Of a stretch of 5,376 nucleotides of DNA, positions 1 through 5,376 are shown one piece after another. Position numbers and translations under genes: made by a program. The notes under the pieces are model-generated. The model had not been told where the DNA came from, did no database searches, and was given only the letters and a program-made list of their open reading frames with translations. Origin of the DNA: Geobacter sp. UBA1603 (GTDB lineage: Bacteria; Desulfobacterota; Desulfuromonadia; Geobacterales; Pseudopelobacteraceae); contig DCNF01000090.1 of assembly GCA_002322035.1 (NCBI GenBank), forward strand, positions 27,231 to 32,606, read 5' to 3'. How positions within the stretch are numbered: position 1 is the stretch's first letter; the number at the start of each line of letters is the position of its first letter.

Positions 1-870
1 ATCGCCCGGTGCGGCATCGGAAGGTCTGATAACACTCTTGGCCTCTAACAGGACCGGCTGGATACCGGTCGCCTCTGTGACCATGGCAGAAAAATCGCGG
101 GCCAGATCAGGAGCTGCGACACAAAAAACGTTGGTGAGCTGCCGCTCCGGAAGCCGCTCGCGATACACCAGCAGTGAGCTGTTGAGCTCCATGAACACCC
201 GCCCGTCAAGGGCACCGACTCCGGACAGTTCTTTAGTCCTGACATATTCCGGCTGCCCGCCGGCAAAGCCGATGACACCGAGGACGCTGTCGCGGTAATA
301 GACCAGAACCTGGTCCTCCTGCAGTGCCAGACGCTGTTCAAAGGCCCGGCAGAGACTGAACAGAGTAAATTCGATCCGTGCCGGCACCATGCCGGCCTGG
401 CACAGCAGATCCTCATACTGGCCGATTACTCCCCGCGACACCAGGGCGACCATCAGCGACATATCGCCGTTTTCCCGAACCTGAAGCTGCTGGTAATCAA
501 GGTGGGTATCCGCCAGATCAAACGGAATATTTTTCTTGAGCTTCCAGCGGATTATGTCAAGAGCCTCCGACCTGCTCTTGAAACGCCCTTCGATATCAAT
601 GATCATCACCCGGCCGACCGCATCGGGAATCGTCACCGAAGCTCGCAATTCCGACGTCAGAAGCAGGTTGTGGGCTGATGTAAGCCGGTCTGAAAACAGG
701 CCCGGATCAGCGATGTTCGCTTCGCGCAAGGAAACCTTGAGCACACCAGGCGGCAGAGGTGCATAGGCCACCCGCTCAAGACGGGGCATGGCGGCCTTTC
801 CCGAAACCAGTACACAGGCTATGCCGGCCGGCGTTATGTCGATACCGAGTGATCGGCTGAAAAACAGCAT
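1..870 (-). CDS. pilM: PilM-like type IV pilus / type II secretion assembly protein, C-terminus outside the window
   Basis: The frame is open from ATG at 870 to the window edge, giving 290 residues with no stop; the C-terminus is missing. The N-terminus begins MLFFSRSLGIDITPAGIACV, matching the first phosphate-binding strand of actin-like PilM proteins (LGIDIG-type). Residues 107-127 (IRWKLKKNIPFDLAD, then HLDYQ) match the PilM signature around 'YIPFPLEEVxLDY'. Residues 189-212 resemble the second phosphate strand. PilM is a cytoplasmic ATP-binding scaffold that binds PilN at the inner membrane and links it to the assembly ATPase and platform protein. No membrane segment is seen in the visible part, so a GspL-type protein with a later transmembrane helix cannot be excluded. 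It follows gspE by 16 bases and is probably cotranscribed. The ribosome site is weak (GGAAACGGA region), but the N-terminal motif supports this start. PilN/PilO-like genes would be expected to the left. Confidence 0.88.
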   Translation of the reverse strand, partial: MLFFSRSLGIDITPAGIACVLVSGKAAMPRLERVAYAPLPPGVLKVSLREANIADPGLFSDRLTSAHNLLLTSELRASVTIPDAVGRVMIIDIEGRFKSRSEALDIIRWKLKKNIPFDLADTHLDYQQLQVRENGDMSLMVALVSRGVIGQYEDLLCQAGMVPARIEFTLFSLCRAFEQRLALQEDQVLVYYRDSVLGVIGFAGGQPEYVRTKELSGVGALDGRVFMELNSSLLVYRERLPERQLTNVFCVAAPDLARDFSAMVTEATGIQPVLLEAKSVIRPSDAAPGD

Positions 871-886
871 TACAGGTCCGTTTCCG

Positions 887-2605
887 TCATTCCACGAAGG
901 TGACGCGGTTGATCTCTTTCAGGGTTGTCTCTCCGGCGGTAAATTTCTCCACGGCCGAGTCACGCAGGAACACGACTCCGGCGGCGCGGGCCTCCTGTTT
1001 GAGGCGCGTGGCCGGTACTTTGCTGATAATAAGGTCGCGGATACTGTCGTTCAGTTCCAGCAGTTCAACGATCGCCGTCCGACCGCGATAGCCGGTGCCG
1101 TTGCATTCATCACAGCCGCGGGCCTCATAGAGTGTGGCGCCCCTGACCAGTTCCGGGTCAACCCCGCCTTCACGCAACTGATCATCGCTGTAGACTACCG
1201 GTCTGCGGCATTTCATGCAGACGCGGCGCACCAGGCGCTGGGCCATGACACAGTTAAGGCAGGAAACAAAGTTGTAGGGATCGATCCCCATGTGGATAAA
1301 TCGCCCGATCACATCAAAGACGTTGTTGGCATGTACGGTGGTGAATACCAGGTGGCCGGTAAGGGCTGACTGCACTGCTATCTGGGCGGTTTCCGGGTCA
1401 CGGATCTCGCCGACCATGATTTTATCGGGATCGTGCCGCAGGATTGAACGTAGTCCCTTGGCAAAAGTCAGCCCCTTTTTTTCATTGACCGGTATCTGCA
1501 AGACCCCCCGCAGCATGTACTCAACCGGATCCTCGATCGTGATGATTTTATCCTCGCCGGTGTGGATCTCGGTCAACGCCGCGTACAGTGTTGTGGTCTT
1601 GCCCGACCCGGTCGGACCGGTGACCAGCACCATACCGTAGGGTTCGCGGATTTTCTTGCGCAGCCGCTGTATCTCCCGCGGGCTGATACCCAGATTTTCC
1701 AGCGAGAGCCCCTTCAAGTCACTGGCAATACTTTCCTTGTCCAGAATGCGGATAACCGCATCCTCGCCAAGGGCACTCGGCATGATCGAAACACGGAAGT
1801 CGATCGATTTTTCTCCGAAACGGATCTTGAACCGACCATCCTGGGGGATGCGACGTTCTGAAATATCAAGCTCGCTCATCACCTTGAGGCGGGAAATGAT
1901 CGGGGCCTGGAAATGCAGGTCGATCGGATCGTTGGCGCGATAGAGCACGCCGTCGATACGGTACTTGATGTCTACTCCGTCATGGCCGGTTTCGATATGT
2001 ATGTCGCTCGCACGGCGGTTGAGCGCATCGAGTATGGTGGTGTTGACCAGCTTGATGATCGGGCTGGCATCGTCGGTCAATGTTTCAACAGACAGGACCT
2101 CTTCTCCCCGGTCGGTCTCCTTGACCAGCTGAAGCATGAAGTCTTCCGAAACCTCACGCAAAACTCGACGGGCGCCTTCGCCGGCTTTGATCACTGAAGA
2201 GATATCAGACTCGGAGGCGACTTTCGTCCGGATCTGCCAGCCAAGCACAAGCTCCAGCTCATCCAGCTTGATCACATCTGTCGGATCGGAAACTGCAATT
2301 GTCAGACTGCCGTCACTCATCTCCAGCGGGACAAAACGATAGCGGTAGATCGCATCGGGCGGGAGCTGGTTGAGCAGTTCCTCGTCCATACGCACGTCAG
2401 CCAGGGAAATAAACTCCAGGTCGAACTGTTCGGCCAGTCCCTGGGCCAGGTCAGTGTCGCTGATCAGCCCTTCCCGGATACAGACTTCGCCGAAACGCAG
2501 GCGTCCTCCGGCCAGTTTGTCGAGGATCAGCGGTATCTGCTCTGCAGACAGTGCCCCCCGTTCAATCAGAATTGCACCAAGGTTTTTTCGACGATAAGAA
2601 CTCAT
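887..2605 (-). CDS. gspE: GspE/PilB-family assembly ATPase of a type II secretion / type IV pilus system
   Basis: This 572-residue protein is close to the usual family length and appears intact. It is the cytoplasmic hexameric ATPase that powers pilus or pseudopilus assembly at the inner membrane. Residues 8-60 hold two MshEN-type repeats (NLGAILIERGALS... and RFGEVCIREGLIS...LAEQ). The linker domain follows, then ASDIHIE (199-205) and RIPQDGR (252-258). The catalytic core has Walker A GPTGSGKT (330-337), Asp box ITIEDPVEY (355-363), Walker B IMVGEIRD (396-403) and His box FTTVHAN (421-427). Four cysteines, CMKC (463-466) and CDEC (498-501), form the metal site typical of GspE/PilB assembly ATPases and not of PilT retraction ATPases. 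ATG at 2605 is preceded by AGGGG overlapping the gspF stop codon, so translation is probably coupled. I cannot separate GspE from PilB/MshE by eye; the family call is very secure. Confidence 0.97.
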   Translation of the reverse strand: MSSYRRKNLGAILIERGALSAEQIPLILDKLAGGRLRFGEVCIREGLISDTDLAQGLAEQFDLEFISLADVRMDEELLNQLPPDAIYRYRFVPLEMSDGSLTIAVSDPTDVIKLDELELVLGWQIRTKVASESDISSVIKAGEGARRVLREVSEDFMLQLVKETDRGEEVLSVETLTDDASPIIKLVNTTILDALNRRASDIHIETGHDGVDIKYRIDGVLYRANDPIDLHFQAPIISRLKVMSELDISERRIPQDGRFKIRFGEKSIDFRVSIMPSALGEDAVIRILDKESIASDLKGLSLENLGISPREIQRLRKKIREPYGMVLVTGPTGSGKTTTLYAALTEIHTGEDKIITIEDPVEYMLRGVLQIPVNEKKGLTFAKGLRSILRHDPDKIMVGEIRDPETAQIAVQSALTGHLVFTTVHANNVFDVIGRFIHMGIDPYNFVSCLNCVMAQRLVRRVCMKCRRPVVYSDDQLREGGVDPELVRGATLYEARGCDECNGTGYRGRTAIVELLELNDSIRDLIISKVPATRLKQEARAAGVVFLRDSAVEKFTAGETTLKEINRVTFVE

Positions 2606-2608
2606 AAA

Positions 2609-2613
2609 CCCCT
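2609..2613 (-). promoter_or_regulatory. Ribosome binding site of gspE, overlapping the gspF stop codon
   Basis: AGGGG lies 3 bases before the ATG at 2605, and its first bases belong to the TAG stop of gspF (2612-2614). The 6-base gap and shared signal suggest that ribosomes finishing gspF start gspE, keeping the platform protein and ATPase in step. Confidence 0.6.
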
Positions 2614-3820
2614 AGCCGACCGTGCCGGCAATTTTGAATACCGGCAGGTACATGGCAACGATGATCACACCGATCACCACCCCCATGATCACCATGATTG
2701 CAGGCTCTATGGCGGTAGTCAGAACGTGCATGCGCTCTTCCAGCTCATCCTCGAGGTAATCGGAAATATCAACCAGCATATCCTCAAGCGCACCGGTTGC
2801 CTCCCCTACTCCCAGCATCCGCAGTGCCAAAGGCGGCATGATATTGATCCGCTCGATGGCGGTCGAAAGCCGGCTGCCCTCCTCTACCGAGCGAACCGCT
2901 TCAAACAGCCGCTTTTCCATGTAGCGGTTATTGAGTGTACCGATCGACATGCGCAGCGATTCCACGATCGGAATTCCACTCCCCAGAACCGTGGCGAGGG
3001 TTCTGGAAAAACCGGCAACCGAGTATTTTGTGAACACGTCGCCGGCATAGGGAACCGTCAGCTTGAAGCGGTCAACCGTATAGCGCCCCGCCTCGGTTCT
3101 CACCCATGAGCGGAATGCGAACACGGCGGCAACAGCCAGCGCAGCACCAACAAGAAAATAGCGCTTGAGCAGCGATGTGAAGGCGATCAAAAGCTGGGTC
3201 GGCAGCGGCAGCTGTGAACCGGCATCAGCGTAGACCTGACTGAAGGTCGGCACCACATACACCAGCAGCAGGGTGATCGCCAGAAAAGCAAACACCACCA
3301 GAATACTGGGATAGAACAGGGCGGCAACGACTTTTTTGCGAATGCCGTCAACACGTTTCAGATACTGGATATAGCGGCGGATGGTACGCGGGAGGTCTCC
3401 GGTCCGCTCACCGGCCCGGATCGAAGCCACATACAGCGGCGGGAATGAACGCCCATGCTTTTCAAGGGCATTGGAAAGGGCACTGCCAGCTTTAACGTCT
3501 TCGCGGACCTGCTGCAGGACTTCAGACAACCGTCCGGACGTGTGGCGCTCAAGAATCGCATCAAGCACCTGCATAATCGGCATACCGGCCTTGAAGAGCA
3601 CCAGGAGCTCCTGGTTGAAGGTCAGCAGCGCCCGGTTGTCGATCCGGCGCCTCCCCCCTCCCTTGTCAAACAGGAACTGCAGCGGCTTCTTCCTGACATC
3701 AAATACATAAAAGCCCTGATCTTCAAGCGCCTTGCGCAGGGACAGAGGCTCCGCAGCTTCCAGCTCACGATAGAGAACTTTTCCGTCAGAGGCGCCAAGC
3801 TTGCAGGAATAAAGTGCCAT
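2612..3820 (-). CDS. gspF: GspF/PilC-family inner-membrane platform protein
   Basis: This 402-residue polytopic inner-membrane protein has the normal family length. It forms the platform on which the assembly ATPase acts to extract and stack pilin or pseudopilin subunits. Two T2SSF repeats are clear: the first around residues 67-190 (FNQELLVLFKAGMPI, then GERTGDL at 137-143) and the second around 271-392 (FSRTLATVLGSGIPI, then GEATGAL at 339-345). Hydrophobic helices lie near 169-190, 221-237 and 371-392. The N-terminus (MALYSCKLGASDGKV) is the usual short beta-rich start of this family. ATG at 3820 is well fixed because an in-frame TAA lies 9 bases upstream (3830-3832), but the ribosome site is poor: AAGG only 2 bases before the ATG. 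It is the first gene after the terminator and no convincing promoter is visible in front of it. It pairs with the GspE gene immediately downstream. Confidence 0.97.
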   Translation of the reverse strand: MALYSCKLGASDGKVLYRELEAAEPLSLRKALEDQGFYVFDVRKKPLQFLFDKGGGRRRIDNRALLTFNQELLVLFKAGMPIMQVLDAILERHTSGRLSEVLQQVREDVKAGSALSNALEKHGRSFPPLYVASIRAGERTGDLPRTIRRYIQYLKRVDGIRKKVVAALFYPSILVVFAFLAITLLLVYVVPTFSQVYADAGSQLPLPTQLLIAFTSLLKRYFLVGAALAVAAVFAFRSWVRTEAGRYTVDRFKLTVPYAGDVFTKYSVAGFSRTLATVLGSGIPIVESLRMSIGTLNNRYMEKRLFEAVRSVEEGSRLSTAIERINIMPPLALRMLGVGEATGALEDMLVDISDYLEDELEERMHVLTTAIEPAIMVIMGVVIGVIIVAMYLPVFKIAGTVG

Positions 3821-3845
3821 AACCTTATTTTAATACCATAGAAGG

Positions 3846-3889
3846 GATAAAAACGAAACAGAAAAACCACAGGCTGGATGCCTGTGGTT
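3846..3889 (-). terminator. Intrinsic terminator between the cytochrome pair and gspF
   Basis: A perfect 10-bp stem (arms 3865-3874 and 3880-3889, AACCACAGGC/GCCTGTGGTT) encloses a 5-base loop. On the minus strand it is followed by a T-rich tract (TTTCTGTTTCGTTTTTAT). It lies 27 bases past the small cytochrome stop, so it should end the cytochrome transcript. No T-run follows on the plus strand, so it acts in one direction only. The remaining stretch to gspF (3821-3845) is AT-rich but holds no clear -35/-10 or -24/-12 promoter, so gspF may depend on read-through or a weak promoter. Confidence 0.88.
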
Positions 3890-3915
3890 CAGGATTTCAG
3901 GGTATTTGGCAGGGG

Positions 3916-4359
3916 TTATCTGGTATGACACATAAGACAGAGCTGGGGGTCGACGGCCCGTAGCATAAACCGGTTCTGCAGAACATTTTCGGTTGGCCGT
4001 ATATGCATATTATGACAGGTTGTTGCGCAGGTAATCGCTCCGTCATCATCAAGCGGCAGCCCATTGACGTTCATATCGGGACGCTTGCCGACACCGTGCC
4101 CCATGCCGGGCGTGTGGCATTTGAGGCAGACCTCATTTGCCCCGGATACAAGCTTGCGCTTTGTTGAAGGCAGTGTATACCAGCTTTTCAGCTTATCTTC
4201 TGGGGCCACATGGCATACGCTGCAGTCAGCCGCTTCACGATGGGGATTAGCCAGACCTGGTGTTTTTAACCCCGCCCCCAGATACGCGAGCACCGGAGAA
4301 ACCATGCAGACATACAACAACCCGCTACAGAGACCGTATCGTATGATTGAGGCACTCAT
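3916..4359 (-). CDS. Small secreted tetrahaem c-type cytochrome (doubled-CXXCH type)
   Basis: This 147-residue protein has a Sec signal peptide: a short basic N-region, a hydrophobic core and probable cleavage after VLA at residue 25. It should be exported to the periplasm or beyond and loaded with haem c there. Four haem sites are visible: CSVCH (46-50), CLKCH (78-82), CATTCH (111-116) and CLMCH (141-145). The third has three residues between the cysteines instead of two. The spacing, the GLPLDDDGAITC lead-in and the following NMH resemble the doubled-CXXCH domain of multihaem electron carriers. It lies 11 bases after the larger cytochrome and is almost certainly cotranscribed. I prefer ATG at 4359 because GGTGA sits 5 bases before it; a GTG at 4368 in the same frame would add three residues. 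The precise redox partner is unknown. The protein looks complete, ending two residues after the last haem motif. Confidence 0.9.
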   Translation of the reverse strand: MSASIIRYGLCSGLLYVCMVSPVLAYLGAGLKTPGLANPHREAADCSVCHVAPEDKLKSWYTLPSTKRKLVSGANEVCLKCHTPGMGHGVGKRPDMNVNGLPLDDDGAITCATTCHNMHIRPTENVLQNRFMLRAVDPQLCLMCHTR

Positions 4360-4364
4360 AAAGT

Positions 4365-4369
4365 TCACC
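4365..4369 (-). promoter_or_regulatory. Ribosome binding site that decides the small cytochrome start
   Basis: GGTGA is complementary to the 16S rRNA tail and lies 5 bases before ATG at 4359. The alternative GTG start at 4368 falls inside this site and has no good ribosome site of its own, so the ATG is favoured. Confidence 0.6.
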
Positions 4370-4370
4370 G

Positions 4371-5376
4371 TCAGTAGGATTTCGGGTTATGGTCGACTCC
4401 ATGGCAGGTTAACCAGCACTCGCCATGGAAGCTGTATGATCCTTTTTCGACAAATTTCAATTTACCGGACGAACTTTCTGAAACATACAGCCGGTTGAAT
4501 CGAATCAGATAGCGGTTTTCAGCGCTGCCATGGGAGGTGTGGCAGGTATTGCAGGATGTGCCGCCTCCTTTGAAGTTTCGCTCGCCGGTTATGTGGCGGG
4601 AGTGAGCCGGAAAACTCTCATTGCCGAGAATACTCGTTCTGCGGTGACAGCGATAGCACAGTGCATACGCCTGGCTGCTTTCGGCAATGCCATCGGAAGT
4701 CTGGAAATTATCCACCAGCAGTCCTTCGTACTTTGAGCCATGGGGGCCGGCAGGAGCATTGGGGTCGTCACTGCCATGGCAGTCGGCGCACCTGATGACC
4801 GAAATATCGTTGGCCGCCGTCTTCTTTTCGCGGTAGGGACGAATCAGGCTGATAACCGATGAGTTTTTTCCTTCGCCTTCGACCGGATGGAAGGACTGGT
4901 TGGAAAGGGAAAACTCCAGCCGCTTGTTCGTTGCCTTTACCGGCAGATTGGCGCTGTTGCCATGGCAGAGATAGCAGAGCTCATACTCCTTGGTTATCGC
5001 CGCCGCGAAGTTGCCGACTTTTCTGGCTTTCAACCCCGCATACGAAGCTCCTGCAGAGATGTAGTGCGGATTGTGACAGTCAACGCATTCGGCATGGCGG
5101 GGCAGTGCGGGGTCCTGTTCAGGCAGAACTTCATTGGTCCGGTGGATCGTCGCTTTCTCAAAGGATGGATGACGGAAATTTTTGTTGAATTCCCGGGAAA
5201 TATCCTTGAGCTTTTCCATGCTTGATTGTGCGGTCACTATTGCCGGCCGCTGCTGGCGGGGGCCGTGGCAGAGCACACACCTGAGCGGGCCGCCGCCATC
5301 CTTGAAATTGAAGCCGGCGTGGCAAGTCCCGCACCCGGCCGGCAGCAGCTGGCTATCAAGGTGAAACGGCTGGACA
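4371..5376 (-). CDS. Multihaem c-type cytochrome, at least eight haem sites, N-terminus outside the window
   Basis: The frame is open from the window edge to TGA at 4371 (334 residues seen; first full codon begins at 5375). Haem sites, numbered from the first visible residue, are CGTCH 15, CVLCH 33, CVDCH 97, CYLCH 134, CADCH 196, CYRCH 240, CNTCH 275 and an unusual CWLTCH at 320. Extra histidines before or after motifs (RHPSF, CHNPH, SFHPVEG, PAHSRHI, CHTSHGS) could serve as second axial ligands. No globular domain other than the doubled-CXXCH type is recognised. It is expected to be a periplasmic or outer-surface electron carrier, but the signal peptide would lie to the right, so location is inferred. 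A GTG at 5276 that could be mistaken for a start falls inside the CVLCH motif and is not real. It is followed after 11 bases by the small tetrahaem cytochrome. No specific named cytochrome could be recognised. Confidence 0.92.
   Translation of the reverse strand, partial: VQPFHLDSQLLPAGCGTCHAGFNFKDGGGPLRCVLCHGPRQQRPAIVTAQSSMEKLKDISREFNKNFRHPSFEKATIHRTNEVLPEQDPALPRHAECVDCHNPHYISAGASYAGLKARKVGNFAAAITKEYELCYLCHGNSANLPVKATNKRLEFSLSNQSFHPVEGEGKNSSVISLIRPYREKKTAANDISVIRCADCHGSDDPNAPAGPHGSKYEGLLVDNFQTSDGIAESSQAYALCYRCHRRTSILGNESFPAHSRHITGERNFKGGGTSCNTCHTSHGSAENRYLIRFNRLYVSESSSGKLKFVEKGSYSFHGECWLTCHGVDHNPKSY

Noticed and set aside
45..416. Minus-strand open frame of 123 codons
   Set aside because: It is out of frame with the pilM frame, which runs uninterrupted through the region and carries family motifs; its Arg/Ser/Cys-rich composition is typical of a wrong-frame reading.
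788..1369. Plus-strand open frame of 193 codons
   Set aside because: It lies almost entirely antisense to the 3' end of gspE and the start of pilM, has no recognisable domain or ribosome site, and is explained by the high-GC composition of the opposite strand.
2612..3820. Retraction ATPase or second ATPase hidden near gspF
   Set aside because: All reading frames overlapping gspF are shadows; only the GspF frame carries family motifs.
3826..3845. Promoter-like AT-rich stretch (TATGGTATTAAAAT on the minus strand)
   Set aside because: There is no fitting -35 element, and a start about 7 bases downstream would fall at or within the gspF start codon; a -24/-12 pattern is also absent.
4285..4359. 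Possible lipoprotein signal in the small cytochrome (cysteines at residues 11 and 18)
   Set aside because: The residues before C18 (LYV) do not fit a lipobox, and a normal signal peptidase I site (VLA) follows at residue 25.
4064..4498. Plus-strand open frame of 144 codons
   Set aside because: It is antisense across both cytochrome genes, whose haem motifs establish the real coding frame; nothing recognisable is in its product.

Overview
The window carries five protein genes, all on the minus strand and tightly packed, so transcription runs from the right edge to the left. The genes at both edges are cut by the window. No RNA genes, mobile elements, CRISPR arrays or plus-strand genes could be supported. 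Multihaem c-type cytochromes beside type IV pilus / type II secretion genes suggest a Gram-negative anaerobic respirer, most likely Desulfuromonadales/Geobacter-like within Desulfobacterota. That placement is inference from gene content; there is no phylogenetic marker here.

Right half (3916-5376): a cytochrome pair. The upstream gene (4371-5376, N-terminus outside the window) shows eight haem-attachment motifs in 334 residues. It is followed 11 bases later by a small secreted four-haem cytochrome (3916-4359). Both look like the doubled-CXXCH type of periplasmic or surface electron carrier. Each contains exactly one CX3CH motif in place of the usual CX2CH. A strong intrinsic terminator (3846-3889) closes this unit.

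Left half (1-3820): a gspF-gspE-pilM series, in transcription order. GspF/PilC is the inner-membrane platform protein, GspE/PilB is the hexameric assembly ATPase, and PilM is the actin-like cytoplasmic scaffold. Gaps between genes are 6 and 16 bases, so this is an operon that probably continues left beyond the window, plausibly with PilN/PilO-like and secretin genes. GspE keeps all nucleotide-binding boxes, the four-cysteine metal site and an N-terminal MshEN-like tandem repeat that in relatives binds cyclic di-GMP.

Taken together, the window joins extracellular or periplasmic electron-transfer proteins to a pilus/pseudopilus machine. The two groups share a strand and only 95 bases separate them, but a terminator lies between. 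A functional link (for example cytochrome export, or a filament working with these carriers) is a hypothesis, not something the sequence proves.
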